A DNA stretch of 64,000 bases from Methylobacterium mesophilicum (GTDB lineage: Bacteria; Pseudomonadota; Alphaproteobacteria; Rhizobiales; Beijerinckiaceae). This document shows positions 17,135 through 26,106 of this stretch, piece after piece. The DNA lies in contig NZ_BPQU01000008.1 in NCBI RefSeq assembly GCF_022179445.1, positions 62,001-126,000 on the forward strand, in the 5' to 3' direction. How positions within the stretch are numbered: the stretch's first letter is position 1; each line of letters begins with the position of its first letter. Below the pieces are notes generated by a model, which was not told the DNA's origin, ran no database searches, and worked only from the letters and a program-made list of their open reading frames with translations. A program made the translations under genes and the position numbers.

Positions 17135-18133
17135 TCAGAGCATGCTCGGCAGGATGCGGTCCGGCGGCCGGTGGCCGTCCATGAAGGTCTTGATGTTGAT
17201 GATGACCTTCTCGCCCATGTCGGTGCGGCTCTCGTAGGTCGCCGAGCCCATATGCGGCAGCAGCACGACCTTGCCCTGGCGGGCGAGCTTCACCAGGCGC
17301 GGGCTCACCGCCGGCTCCTGCTCGAACACGTCGAGGCCGGCCGCCGAGACGTCGCCGGCCTCGATCAGCCGGGCGAGCGCGTTCTCGTCGATCACCTCGC
17401 CGCGGGCGGTGTTCACGACGATCGCCTCGGGCTTCAGCAGCTTGAGCCGCCGGGCCGAGAGCAGGTGATAGGTCGCCGGGGTGTGCGGGCAGTTCACCGA
17501 CACGATGTCGACCCGGGCGAGCATCTGGTCGAGGGATTCCCAGTAGGTCGCGTCGAGCGCGCTCTCGATCGCGGCCGGGACCCGGCGGCGGTTGTGGTAG
17601 TGGACTTGCAGGCCGAAGGCGCGGGCGCGCTTGGCCAGCGCCTGGCCGATCCGGCCCATGCCGACGATGCCGAGCCGCTTGCCGGTGATGCGCCGCCCGA
17701 GCATCCAGGTCGGCGACCACCCCGTGGTCCAGTCGTCGTCCGGGATGATCCGCGCGCCCTCGGTCACCCGGCGGGCCACCGCGAGGATCAGCGCCATCGT
17801 CATGTCGGCGGTGTCCTCGGTCAGGACGCCCGGCGTGTTGGTGACCGTGATGCCGCGCTCCAGGGCGGCGGCCACGTCGATGTGATCGACGCCGTTGCCG
17901 AAATTGGCGATCAACCGCAGGTTGGGGCCGGCCTGGGCCAGCAACCCGGCATCGATCTCGTCGGTGACGGTCGGCACCAGCACGTCGGCCTCGCCCAGCG
18001 CCGCCGCGAGGGCGTCGGCCGGCATCGCGGCATCGTCGTGACTGAGGCGAACGTCGAACAACTCGCGCATCCGCGTCTCGACGGCATCCGGCAGGCGCCG
18101 CGTCACGACCACCAGCGGCTTGCGCTTCGACAC
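17135..18133 (-). CDS. D-isomer-specific 2-hydroxyacid dehydrogenase (glyoxylate/hydroxypyruvate reductase-like)
   Basis: NAD(P)-dependent dehydrogenase of 332 residues. The substrate-side Arg is in RLIANFGNGVDHID, and the nucleotide loop is LGIVGMGRIGQALAKRARAFG with HYHNRRR after the second strand, whose basic residues suggest NADPH. VNTARGEVIDENAL and GLDVFEQEP carry the catalytic Arg/Glu region, and LLPHMGSATYESR holds the catalytic His. Glyoxylate or hydroxypyruvate reduction is the usual role of close family members. The start is GTG 18133, seven bases behind GGGGAGAG. The long open frame further upstream is not coding. Confidence 0.9.
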   Translation of the reverse strand: MSKRKPLVVVTRRLPDAVETRMRELFDVRLSHDDAAMPADALAAALGEADVLVPTVTDEIDAGLLAQAGPNLRLIANFGNGVDHIDVAAALERGITVTNTPGVLTEDTADMTMALILAVARRVTEGARIIPDDDWTTGWSPTWMLGRRITGKRLGIVGMGRIGQALAKRARAFGLQVHYHNRRRVPAAIESALDATYWESLDQMLARVDIVSVNCPHTPATYHLLSARRLKLLKPEAIVVNTARGEVIDENALARLIEAGDVSAAGLDVFEQEPAVSPRLVKLARQGKVVLLPHMGSATYESRTDMGEKVIINIKTFMDGHRPPDRILPSML

Positions 18134-18503
18134 GTCTCTCTCCCCGTCAGCCTCGCGGCCGTGTTGGCGATCCCCGCCCGGCGGCCCCGTTCCGGACAAT
18201 CCGTGGCAAGCGTCCGTTAACCGAACTCGGCCAGACAGGTCGGGTGCGAGGCACCGGTCCCGGAGCCTGTTCCGACCCATCGGCCTCTCTACCAGAGGTG
18301 GGCTGGAACACAATCGGATGCCGGCGGGATCCGCGCATCGGCGGGCCGTCCCGTCGATATCCTGCGCCCGTCGGGACGCGTCCCGAACGGGACTTGCCGG
18401 TTCGAGAGATCTTGCCGGTTCGTAGGATGAATCATCAACCGACCGCGCGGATCGGCCCGAGGCGGTTCCGTACGGCACCACGACCCGGGAAAGGGAGAAG
18501 ACC
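18134..18503. other. Divergent promoter region
   Basis: About 370 bases between two divergent genes. A tandem pair occurs at about 18396-18423, where CTTGCCGGTTCG is repeated after a short gap. No gene, hairpin terminator or clear promoter box is assigned. Confidence 0.4.
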
Positions 18504-19067
18504 ATGCGCGCGTCACGCCTGAGCTTCGCCGTCGCGGCGCTCCTGCTGGCCGGCCTCGCCCCGTCCGCCGCGGCCCCGCCGGTCGCAACGCCCGAGACCG
18601 GCCTCGGCCCCGTGACCAAGCTGCCGCTGCCGCGCTATGCCAGCCTGAAGACCGATCGCGTCAACCTGCGCGAGGGTCCCTCCAAGGATCACCGCACCCT
18701 GTGGGTGTTCCAGCGGGCCGGCCTGCCGGTGGAGATCGTCGGCGAGTTCGAGACCTGGCGGCGGATCCGCGATTCGGAGGGGACGGAGGGCTGGGTCCTG
18801 CACTCGCTGCTCTCTGGGCGCCGGACCGCCATCGTCAATGCCGGGCCCGACAAGGGCGCCGAGAAGGCCGCGATCTCGCTACGCGCTAAAGCGGACGAGG
18901 GCGCGGCGGACGAGGCGCGGCTCCAGACCGGCGTGATCGGCAACGTGAAGACTTGCAGCAGCGGCTGGTGCCGAATGATTGTGACCCTGCCGAACCGCCG
19001 GGACGTGGACGGCTACATCCGCCAGAACCGCCTCTGGGGCGTGTATCCGAACGAAGTGGTGGAGTAG
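18504..19067 (+). CDS. Secreted bacterial SH3-domain protein
   Basis: Encodes 187 residues with a signal peptide ending near residue 24 (PSAAAPP). An SH3b domain follows at about 45-100: YASLKTDRVNLREGPSKDHR, then the TW/GWVLHSLL end. A second SH3-like repeat spans about 110-180 (ISLRAKADEG to VDGYIRQNRLWGVYPNE). The family (often DUF1058) is periplasmic and presumed to bind cell-wall material. AAGGGAGAAG lies 5-10 bases before the ATG, so the start is secure. Confidence 0.88.
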   Translation: MRASRLSFAVAALLLAGLAPSAAAPPVATPETGLGPVTKLPLPRYASLKTDRVNLREGPSKDHRTLWVFQRAGLPVEIVGEFETWRRIRDSEGTEGWVLHSLLSGRRTAIVNAGPDKGAEKAAISLRAKADEGAADEARLQTGVIGNVKTCSSGWCRMIVTLPNRRDVDGYIRQNRLWGVYPNEVVE

Positions 19068-19621
19068 GTTTTTCGGTTTTTCGGTTTTTCGGGAGGGGCG
19101 CCCGGCAACGCCGTTCGGCTTGATCCGCCGAGCCCATCTGCGCCGCGCCTCCCACCCACCTCTTCATCTGAAGTGGCGGCGCGCAGCGTCGCCCTCGAAG
19201 GAGCCCTCCAGAACCCGCGCACGGCCTGGAGTCCTCCTTCGAGGCCTCCGCTACGCTCCGTCGCCTCAGGATGAGGGAGAGGGGGTGGAATGTCGGTGCG
19301 TGATACGGTCTGCTGCGGCTCGGTTGAGGACCGGCCGGCGATCGCCTTCGCGAAGCGCGGCTTAGGCCTCGTCCCGTGCCCGCGCTGAGATGCTCATACC
19401 CAGCTCATGCAGCCCGTGACGCGCCGCTTCTCCCGTGCGGGCGAGGGTTGGGGTGAGGGGACAGGTCTCTCCGGAAAGTTCGCATCCCTCTACCTGTCCC
19501 TATCTCGAACGGGAGAGGGGACCCGCGACTCTTCCGGCCAGAACCGAACCGCAACAAAAAAGCCGCCCGAAACCGGGCGGCTCGACGTCAGGGCAAGCGG
19601 CTGAAGCCGCCCCGAAAGAAC
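19068..19621. repeat. Intergenic region with three repeat types
   Basis: No gene is seen. Just after the SH3 stop, TTTTTCGG is repeated three times in tandem (about 19069-19093). A 19-base inverted repeat at 19193-19244 has arms CCTCGAAGGAGCCCTCCAG and CTGGAGTCCTCCTTCGAGG. A second copy of the ~98-base composite REP found at 3.5 and 35.1 kb lies at 19427-19525. The irr terminator occupies the end of the gap. Confidence 0.7.
19555..19583 (-). terminator. Rho-independent terminator of irr
   Basis: Read on the minus strand: an AGCCGCCCGG / CCGGGCGGCT stem with a short loop, followed by a run of T. It lies about 40 bases past the irr stop. Confidence 0.85.
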
Positions 19622-20137
19622 TCAGCTCTGGCGGCGGGAAGCCGGGCGGCTGCGACGCAGGCGGACGATCACCTCGACCCCGGCGATCTCCATGCCTTCG
19701 GGGGCCTCGGGGAGGGAATCGACCGTGATGCCGCAATCCGGCATGTCGATCACCTGATTCTCGTCCTCGAGATAGAAGTGGTGGTGCTCGCTCGGGTTCG
19801 TGTCGAAATAGGCCTTCGAACCGTCGAGTGCGAGTTGGCGGAGGAGACCGGCCTCGGTGAACTGATGCAGCGTGTTGTAGACGGTGGCCAGCGAGACCGG
19901 CACCTTGGCGCGCATGGCTTCGTCGTACAGCATTTCGGCGGTCAGGTGCCGGTCGCCGCGGCCGAACAGGAGCCAGCCCAGGGACAGACGCTGACGGGTC
20001 GGCCGCAGGCCGGCCCTGCGCAGACGGTCGCGCAGATCGGACAGCGGACAGCCGCGACGCGGCATGCCGTTGGCTTCCAGCTGGGGGGCGGGGACCCGGC
20101 CGTTGAGGATCGCCTGTAGGGGCAGCAGTTCGGACAT
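19622..20137 (-). CDS. irr: Irr-type iron response transcription regulator (Fur family)
   Basis: Fur-superfamily repressor/activator of 171 residues. A winged helix spans about 35-110 (LRRAGLRPTRQRLSLGWLLF, then PVSLATVYNTLHQFTEAGLLRQ). The HHHFYLED triad after residue 115 is the His cluster linked to haem sensing in Irr. Near residue 29, GCPLSDLRDRL sits where Bradyrhizobium Irr has a GCPWHD haem-regulatory motif: the Cys-Pro is kept but the Trp-His is not. Irr couples iron genes to haem status. The position beside fabA-fabB-fabI is a recurrent alphaproteobacterial arrangement. Confidence 0.88.
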   Translation of the reverse strand: MSELLPLQAILNGRVPAPQLEANGMPRRGCPLSDLRDRLRRAGLRPTRQRLSLGWLLFGRGDRHLTAEMLYDEAMRAKVPVSLATVYNTLHQFTEAGLLRQLALDGSKAYFDTNPSEHHHFYLEDENQVIDMPDCGITVDSLPEAPEGMEIAGVEVIVRLRRSRPASRRQS

Positions 20138-20360
20138 TTCGGGACTGAACGCTCGACGAGGACCCTGAAGGAATGGGATTCGTCATACTATACGGAAGTG
20201 GACATGCGGTCGCAACCCGAGCCGGCTCACACACCCACCGAAGGCGTTGACGGCTTTGAAGGTGCTGCGCCCCGTGCTAACCCGCGCGCCGAACGACCGG
20301 GCGCCTGTCGCGTATCGTGTGTCCGCCCGCCAAGACAATCCAGAGGAAACAGCGACCTTC
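20138..20360. promoter_or_regulatory. irr / fabA divergent promoter region
   Basis: The 223 bases between the divergent irr and fabA starts include a relatively AT-rich patch near 20170-20200 (GGGATTCGTCATACTATACG), the most promoter-like stretch. No palindromic iron-control element could be fixed by eye. Confidence 0.45.
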
Positions 20361-20897
20361 ATGCCGCAAGACGCCGAGACGCCAGACCAGGCCGCGAGCC
20401 GCAAGTCGCACTATTCCTATGAGGATCTACTGGCCTGCGGGCGCGGCGAACTCTTCGGCGCCGGGAATGCGCAGCTGCCGCTGCCGCCGATGCTGATGTT
20501 CGACCGGATCACCAGTATCGGCCAGGAGGGCGGCGCCCACGGCAAGGGCCACGTCACCGCCGAACTCGACATCCGCCCCGACCTCTGGTTCTTCCCCTGC
20601 CACTTCCAGGGCGACCCGGTCATGCCGGGCTGCCTGGGGCTCGACGCCCTATGGCAGATGCTCGGCTTCCATCTGGGCTGGCTCGGCTCCCCCGGCCGCG
20701 GCCGGGCGCTCGGCGTCGGCGAGGTGAAGCTCGCCGGTCAGGTGCTGCCGTCGATGAAGAAGGTCGTCTACAACGTGGACGTCAAGCGGGTCCGCCAGGG
20801 CAAGCTGGTGCTGGGCATCGGCGACGGCTGGCTCGAGGCCGACGGTGCGCGGGTCTACCAGGTCCAGGACATGCGGGTCGGCCTGTTCCAGAGCTGA
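20361..20897 (+). CDS. fabA: 3-hydroxydecanoyl-ACP dehydratase / isomerase
   Basis: Dehydrates beta-hydroxyacyl-ACP and isomerises trans-2- to cis-3-decenoyl-ACP, the branch point to unsaturated fatty acids. It is 178 residues long. The active site lies in [24 protein letters not shown], with His81 and Asp95 matching the family's His/Asp pair at the same 14-residue spacing. ATG 20361 gives the normal length. fabB follows on the same strand after 142 bases, and fabI is further down. Confidence 0.95.
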   Translation: MPQDAETPDQAASRKSHYSYEDLLACGRGELFGAGNAQLPLPPMLMFDRITSIGQEGGAHGKGHVTAELDIRPDLWFFPCHFQGDPVMPGCLGLDALWQMLGFHLGWLGSPGRGRALGVGEVKLAGQVLPSMKKVVYNVDVKRVRQGKLVLGIGDGWLEADGARVYQVQDMRVGLFQS

Positions 20898-21039
20898 TCG
20901 AGCCGCGGTCCGGGGGCGTCTTTCGCATCGCGGCGGCAACGCCCGGCGCCCTCGGCAGTTGAGATTATGTCCGCGTCACCTTAGCTGACCGGGACGCGGC
21001 CCGGGCGACCGATGCCGCGACGGAGGAATCGTCACGACC

Positions 21040-22266
21040 ATGCGCCGCGTCGTCATCACCGGGATGGGCATCGTCTCATCCATCGGCAACACCACGCAGG
21101 AGGTGCTCACCTCCTTGCGCGAGGCACGCTCGGGCATCGCGCGCGACGCGAGCTACGCCGAGCACAATTTCCGCAGCCAGGTTTCCGGCAAGCCCAGCCT
21201 CGATCCCGAGGGCGTGGTCGACCGGCGCGCCATGCGATTCCACGGCGGCGGCTCCGCCTGGAACCATGTCGCGATGGATCAGGCGATCCGCGACGCCGGC
21301 CTGGAGCAGGCCGAGATCTCGCACGAGCGCACCGGCATCATCATGGGCTCCGGCGGTCCCTCGACCCGGATCATCGTCGATGCCGCCGCGATCACCCGCG
21401 ACAAGGGCCCGAAGCGGATCGGTCCGTTCGCGGTCCCGAAGGCGATGTCCTCGACCGCCTCGGCGACACTGGCGACCTGGTTCAAGATTCGCGGCGTGAA
21501 CTATTCGATCTCATCGGCCTGCGCGACGTCCAACCACTGCATCGGCAACGCCGCCGAGATCATCCAGGGTGGCCGGCAGGACATCATCTTCGCCGGCGGC
21601 TGCGAGGACCTCGACTGGACGCTGTCGTCCCTGTTCGACGCCATGGGCGCCATGTCGTCGAAGTACAACGACACCCCGGCCCGGGCTTCGCGCGCCTACG
21701 ACGCCAACCGGGACGGCTTCGTCATCGCCGGGGGCGCGGGGGTGCTGGTTCTCGAGGAACTCGAGCACGCCAAGGCCCGCGGCGCGCGGATCTACGGCGA
21801 AGTCGCCGGCTACGGCGCCACCTCGGATGGGCACGACATGGTCGCCCCCTCGGGAGAGGGCGCGGTGCGCTGCATGCGTCAGGCGATGGAAGGCCTGAAG
21901 GGTGCCCGGATCGACTACATCAACCCGCACGCGACCTCGACGCCGGTCGGCGACGACAAGGAAATCGAGGCGATCCGGGAGGTGTTCGGCCACGGGGAGG
22001 ATTGCCCGCCGATCTCGGCGACCAAGTCGCTGACCGGCCACTCGCTCGGCGCCACCGGCGTGCAGGAGGCGATCTACAGCCTGCTGATGATGGAGAACGG
22101 CTTCATCTGCGAGAGCGCCCATATCGACACGATCGATCCGGCCTTCGCCGACATGCCGATCCTGCGCCAGCGCCGGGACGAGGCCAAGCTGGGCCACGTC
22201 CTGACTAATTCGTTCGGCTTCGGCGGCACCAACGCCACGCTGGTGCTGAAGCACGTGGACGCTTGA
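21040..22266 (+). CDS. fabB: 3-oxoacyl-ACP synthase I (KAS I)
   Basis: Condensing enzyme of 408 residues that elongates unsaturated acyl-ACP in type II fatty acid synthesis. The catalytic triad is visible: Cys161 in [14 protein letters not shown], His297 in [11 protein letters not shown] and His334 in [27 protein letters not shown] near the C-terminus is the glycine-rich oxyanion/closing loop. It pairs with the upstream fabA as the classic anaerobic desaturation route. GGAGGAATCGTC just upstream supports ATG 21040. Confidence 0.96.
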   Translation: MRRVVITGMGIVSSIGNTTQEVLTSLREARSGIARDASYAEHNFRSQVSGKPSLDPEGVVDRRAMRFHGGGSAWNHVAMDQAIRDAGLEQAEISHERTGIIMGSGGPSTRIIVDAAAITRDKGPKRIGPFAVPKAMSSTASATLATWFKIRGVNYSISSACATSNHCIGNAAEIIQGGRQDIIFAGGCEDLDWTLSSLFDAMGAMSSKYNDTPARASRAYDANRDGFVIAGGAGVLVLEELEHAKARGARIYGEVAGYGATSDGHDMVAPSGEGAVRCMRQAMEGLKGARIDYINPHATSTPVGDDKEIEAIREVFGHGEDCPPISATKSLTGHSLGATGVQEAIYSLLMMENGFICESAHIDTIDPAFADMPILRQRRDEAKLGHVLTNSFGFGGTNATLVLKHVDA

Positions 22267-22331
22267 CTGTCTCTTTTCGGAACCACCGCGACGGGGGCGG
22301 CGTTGACCGTCCGTTGAATGGGGTGGTGACG

Positions 22332-22448
22332 ATGGGTACGTTCCTGATCGGAGCACTGAGCGGCCTGATGATCGCAGGCTTCGCGGCGATCTACGCCAAG
22401 CAGGCGCTCATCGAGGAAGCCCGCTCTCATACGGACGGGTATTTCTAG
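22332..22448 (+). CDS. Small single-pass membrane protein
   Basis: Encodes 38 residues: MGTFLIGALSGLMIAGFAAIYAK forms one transmembrane helix, followed by a charged tail (QALIEEARSHTDGYF). It lies between fabB and fabI in the same direction and is immediately followed by a strong terminator, so it is the last gene of the fabA-fabB unit. No family is recognised. An accessory role for fatty acid synthesis is only guilt by position. Confidence 0.55.
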   Translation: MGTFLIGALSGLMIAGFAAIYAKQALIEEARSHTDGYF

Positions 22449-22473
22449 GCCGTCTTTCCACCCCACGATGAAC

Positions 22474-22501
22474 GCCCCGCCCGCCGGCGGGGCTTTTTTT
22501 T
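22474..22501 (+). terminator. Rho-independent terminator after fabA-fabB unit
   Basis: A GCCCCGC / GCGGGGC stem (22474-22480 with 22487-22493), a CCGCCG loop and then eight T residues. It separates the fabA-fabB unit from fabI. Confidence 0.92.
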
Positions 22502-22637
22502 GCCCGATGCGGAGGTCGGTGCGGTTTGGATCGCGCGGCAAGCCGCGTTAAGGCACCTTCGTCGCGATCCGGACAATCGCATCGCGACCCGTCGCCGGTC
22601 CTCGGCGGCGGCGTGCTCGTACGGAATGTGAGTCGGC

Positions 22638-23468
22638 ATGACAGGTTTGATGGCGGGCAAGCGCGGCCTGATCATGGGCGTCGCCAACGATCACTCGATC
22701 GCCTGGGGCATCGCCCGGACCCTCCACGCCCACGGCGCCCGCCTGGCCTTCACGTATCAAGGCGAGGCACTGGGCCGGCGCGTCGCGCCGCTGGCGGCGC
22801 GGCTCGATTCCGATATCGTCATGCCCTGTGACGTGGAAGACCTTGCCTCGGTGGATTCCACCTTCGCGGCCCTCGACGAGCGCTTCGACGGCGAACTCGA
22901 TTTCGTCGTCCACGCCATCGGCTTCTCCGACAAGGCGCAGCTCAAGGGCCGCTACGTCGACGTCACCACCCGCGAGAACTTCGCCCGGACCCTGACGATC
23001 TCGTGCTTCTCGTTCACCGAGATCGCTCAGCGCGCGGCCAAGCGCATGAAGACCGGCGGCTCTCTGCTGACCCTCACCTACGGTGGCTCGACCCGGGTGA
23101 TGCCGAACTACAACGTGATGGGCGTGGCCAAGGCCGCGCTGGAGGCCTCGGTACGCTACCTGGCGAGCGATCTCGGCCCGGACGGGATCCGGGTCAACGC
23201 GCTCTCGGCCGGCCCGATGCGGACGCTGGCCGGTGCCGGCATCGCCGACGCCCGCCTGATGTTCAACCACCAGGCAGCCCATGCTCCGCTGCGCCGCACC
23301 GTCAGCCTCGACGATGTGGGCGGCTCCGCCCTCTACCTGCTGTCGCCGCTCTCGGGCGGCGTCACCGGCGAGGTCCATTTCGTGGATGCCGGCTTCAACA
23401 TCATTTCGATGCCGCGCCCCGACGTGCTCCAGGCCCAGGACGCGGCCGGCGTCGTCGGCGACGCCTGA
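22638..23468 (+). CDS. fabI: Enoyl-ACP reductase (NADH)
   Basis: Short-chain dehydrogenase fold of 276 residues that performs the last step of each fatty-acid elongation cycle. The dinucleotide site is GLIMGVANDHSIAWGIA, as in FabI. The catalytic pair is Tyr158 and Lys165 in NYNVMGVAKAALEASVRYLA, with a Tyr in LTYGGS ten residues before. SAGPMRTLAGAGI is the substrate-loop region. It is the target family of triclosan-type inhibitors. The start at 22638 follows the fabB terminator, so the gene likely has its own promoter in 22502-22637. Confidence 0.94.
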   Translation: MTGLMAGKRGLIMGVANDHSIAWGIARTLHAHGARLAFTYQGEALGRRVAPLAARLDSDIVMPCDVEDLASVDSTFAALDERFDGELDFVVHAIGFSDKAQLKGRYVDVTTRENFARTLTISCFSFTEIAQRAAKRMKTGGSLLTLTYGGSTRVMPNYNVMGVAKAALEASVRYLASDLGPDGIRVNALSAGPMRTLAGAGIADARLMFNHQAAHAPLRRTVSLDDVGGSALYLLSPLSGGVTGEVHFVDAGFNIISMPRPDVLQAQDAAGVVGDA

Positions 23469-23480
23469 ACCGAGAGCCGG

Positions 23481-23738
23481 CTACTCCTCGGGGACCCGCC
23501 CAGGCGGCACCGGTCCACGGCCGCGCGAACGCTCGCCCCGGACCGATTGACGTTGTCGCTCGATCCGGACCTCGTCGGGGCTCGGAGGCGCCGACGGGTA
23601 ATTCGAAGCGAACGGGTTCGGCGGCGCAGACCGCGAAGAACCGCCGAAGAGGGAGTCGAAAAAGCCCTCCTCGGCGTGGACATTCGTCGAAGCAACGAGG
23701 AGGCCGAGGGCCAGGATCGGTCGAAGCGTCGTCATCAT
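23481..23738 (-). CDS. Hypothetical small secreted protein
   Basis: About 85 residues. MMTTLRPILALGLLVASTNVHA is a convincing signal peptide with an AHA-like cleavage site. The mature part is Ser/Pro-rich (FFDSLFGGSSRSAPPNPF) with a basic tail of RQRQSVRGERSRGRG type. Two adjacent ATG codons (23738 and 23735) could start it. No family recognised. It is convergent with fabI, 12 bases away. Confidence 0.5.
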   Translation of the reverse strand: MMTTLRPILALGLLVASTNVHAEEGFFDSLFGGSSRSAPPNPFASNYPSAPPSPDEVRIERQRQSVRGERSRGRGPVPPGRVPEE

Positions 23739-23843
23739 GGGCCGCCCATAGCTCGACTTTCCGGCGGATCGGAGGCCGGTCGGGAACCCGGCGGCGCGCG
23801 ATGTGTTCGCGCTCAACGAATCCAAGCGCGTACAGGAGTCGAG

Positions 23844-24083
23844 ATGTCCGAGGTTACCTATCGCATCGTCGAGCACGATGGCGGCTTCGCCTACAAGGTC
23901 GGCGACGTGTTCTCCGAGACCTTTCCGAGCCGCGAGGAGGCGCTTCAGGCAGCCCAGGCCGCCGCCGCCGAGCAGCAGGTTCCCGGTTCCACAGAGGGCA
24001 TCCGCTACCAGGACAAGGCCGGCAGCTGGCACGACGAGACCGCGCAGGGGAGCGACCGCCCCCGCGCCAAGGTCGTCGACTAG
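23844..24083 (+). CDS. DUF2188-like small protein
   Basis: Encodes 79 residues. The first 45, VTYRIVEHDGGFAYKVGDVF then ETFPSREEALQAAQAAA, have the strand-strand-helix pattern of DUF2188-type proteins: a short beta hairpin that ends with Ser/Thr-x-Arg-Glu-Ala, then an alpha helix. A charged tail follows. CAGGAGTCGAG lies just before ATG 23844. Function unknown. Confidence 0.7.
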   Translation: MSEVTYRIVEHDGGFAYKVGDVFSETFPSREEALQAAQAAAAEQQVPGSTEGIRYQDKAGSWHDETAQGSDRPRAKVVD

Positions 24084-24112
24084 GCCGATCCGGCGGATCG
24101 ACGGGCAGTACC

Positions 24113-25642
24113 ATGGCGCGCGCGAGGGCCATGACGCGGGGGGCGGGGCATAAGGCCCCGCCGAAGCCGGAGGCGTCTCCGAAGGGGGCGAGACCCAAAG
24201 GCGCGCGCCGCACCACCCCGTCGCCCGAGACGCTGGCTGCCCTCGGGCCGGATCGTCTCATCGGTCTCATCCTGGGCGAGACCGCGCGCAACCCCACCTT
24301 CAAGAAGCTGGTCACCGCGGCGCTCGCCGCCCTGCAGGGGCCGGATGCCGTCGCCGCGATGATCGACCGGCGTCTGACCGCACTGGAATCTGCGCAGGGC
24401 TACATCGACTGGCAGAAGCGCAGGGCCTTCGCGGCCGATCTCAACACCACCGTGACCGTCATCGTCGACGAGCTGCGCCCCCTCGATGCCGGCGCCGCCC
24501 TGGAACGGCTCCGACGGTTCCTGGACGGCGCCGACGCCGTGCTGAACCGGGTCGACGACAGCACCGGTGCCGTGCAGGGCGTCTACGAGCGAGCCAGCGA
24601 CGCCTTCGTGGAGACAGCAGCCAACCTGCCGCCAGCCGCGGCCGCGCAACTCGCTACCAGCCTCGTCGGCCCATTCACGACCGACCCGTTCGGTCCCCTG
24701 GGTACTCTGCTCCGCGAGATGACCCCGACCCTCGACGAGGACGCCCTTTCGGAAATCGATGCTGCCCTCGCGGAGGCAGCTTCCGGGATGGCGAAGGGCG
24801 GCGAAGCGCGGAACGAGGCTGCATACCGCCGAATCGCCGCCCGCGGCCAGATCCTGCGCCTGCGCCAGGTGATCGCCGACCGGCGCAACGACACCGATGC
24901 CTTCATTGCCATCGAGACGGAGATCGCTTCGGGTGGTGAGGACCGCGTGTCGATCGCGCGGCGGCTGCTCTCTGCCGGCCGCCTCGAGGAGGCCCTGGAC
25001 TGGATCCGGCGCAAGCGGGAGAAGGGTCCGCGCATCGTGACGCGGGCCGACCTGATCGCCGGCTACGATCCGCGTGGTCCGGAGCGCGAGCGGCAGGCGC
25101 TGGAGATCGACATCCTCGACGCGCTGGGCCGGAGCGATGCGGCGCAAGACCTGCGCTGGGCTCTCTTCGAGCGCGACCTCGATGTCCCGATGCTGCGCGC
25201 CTACCTGGCCAAGCTCCCGGATTTCGAGGACGAGGAAGCGCTCCTGAAAGCGTTGGATCACGCGGAAGCCTTCGCCAATCCGCACAGGGCCCTCGCCTTC
25301 ATGGTAACTTGGCCGGATCTCGCCCGGGCCGCCGCGCTGGTCGAGAGGAACCGAAAGGTCTGGCAGGGCGAGCACTACTCCGTGCTGGCCCCGGCCGCGG
25401 ACGCGTTGGTCCAGGATCATCCGCTGGCGGCCACGATTCTGTATCGGCGGCTGCTCGACGGCATCCTCGAGGCCGGCCGGAGCGCCGCGTACACGCACGG
25501 TGCCCGCTACCTATTGGAACTCGACGGCCTCGCCGAGCGCCTCGATGCGGGTTCAATCAGCCCGGCACCGGCCGCCTACCGGGACGCGCTGCGACGTGAT
25601 CACGGCCGCAAGCACGCCTTCTGGGGTTTGCTCAGGGATTGA
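24113..25642 (+). CDS. DUF6880 family protein
   Basis: Encodes 509 residues. A basic, disordered head (about 1-40, Lys/Pro/Arg-rich) is followed by an all-helical body with repeated helix-turn-helix units such as ARRLLSAGRLEEALDWIRRK and VLAPAADALVQDHPLAATIL, which look like TPR/SEL1-type solenoid repeats. LRRDHGRKHAFWGLL near the C-terminus resembles the His/Lys/FW ending of DUF6880 proteins. No catalytic site is visible. It begins 29 bases after the DUF2188-like gene and probably shares its transcript. Confidence 0.7.
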   Translation: MARARAMTRGAGHKAPPKPEASPKGARPKGARRTTPSPETLAALGPDRLIGLILGETARNPTFKKLVTAALAALQGPDAVAAMIDRRLTALESAQGYIDWQKRRAFAADLNTTVTVIVDELRPLDAGAALERLRRFLDGADAVLNRVDDSTGAVQGVYERASDAFVETAANLPPAAAAQLATSLVGPFTTDPFGPLGTLLREMTPTLDEDALSEIDAALAEAASGMAKGGEARNEAAYRRIAARGQILRLRQVIADRRNDTDAFIAIETEIASGGEDRVSIARRLLSAGRLEEALDWIRRKREKGPRIVTRADLIAGYDPRGPERERQALEIDILDALGRSDAAQDLRWALFERDLDVPMLRAYLAKLPDFEDEEALLKALDHAEAFANPHRALAFMVTWPDLARAAALVERNRKVWQGEHYSVLAPAADALVQDHPLAATILYRRLLDGILEAGRSAAYTHGARYLLELDGLAERLDAGSISPAPAAYRDALRRDHGRKHAFWGLLRD

Positions 25643-25737
25643 GCGGCTCCGGTTGACCAACGCGAGCGTCGCGATAGCCCGACAACGCAGGATCTTCAGT
25701 CGTTTCGCCATCATGCCGAGAACGGGATGGCAGCCCG

Positions 25738-26106
25738 CTATGGCGCGTCCGACACTTCGATGGCATCGACCCGGTCGGGATAGAACGCCACGTGGCCCGC
25801 GATCTCCGCCACCGCCGGAAACGGCGCGTCATAGCTCCACACCGCCTCGGGTCGCCGCGTGCCGTCGACCACGAGGTCGAAGTAGCGGGCATCGCCCTTG
25901 CAGGGGCAGTGGCTGGTGCGTGAAGTGGGCACGAAATGGTCCGCCCGGATGTCGGCCCGGGGGATGTAAAACACCGCTTCGTAGCTGGATTCCTTCAGGC
26001 GCAGGGCCTGACGCGTGTCGGCGACGGGTACGCTCGCCACGAGAACGCGCACCCGGCGCGCCTCCGCCGTGATCGTGATCGGATGGTCGGCGCTCGGGCT
26101 TTTCAT
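25738..26106 (-). CDS. DUF427 domain protein
   Basis: Encodes 122 residues matching the DUF427 beta fold. RRVRVLVASVPVADTRQALRL precedes ESSYEAVFYIPRADI, and then SHCPCKGDARYFDL, the family's Cys-Pro-x-Lys-Gly hallmark. VAFYPDRVD ends the domain. The biochemical role is unknown. The start overlaps the stop of the upstream methyltransferase by four bases (26103-26106), indicating a two-gene operon. Confidence 0.9.
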   Translation of the reverse strand: MKSPSADHPITITAEARRVRVLVASVPVADTRQALRLKESSYEAVFYIPRADIRADHFVPTSRTSHCPCKGDARYFDLVVDGTRRPEAVWSYDAPFPAVAEIAGHVAFYPDRVDAIEVSDAP

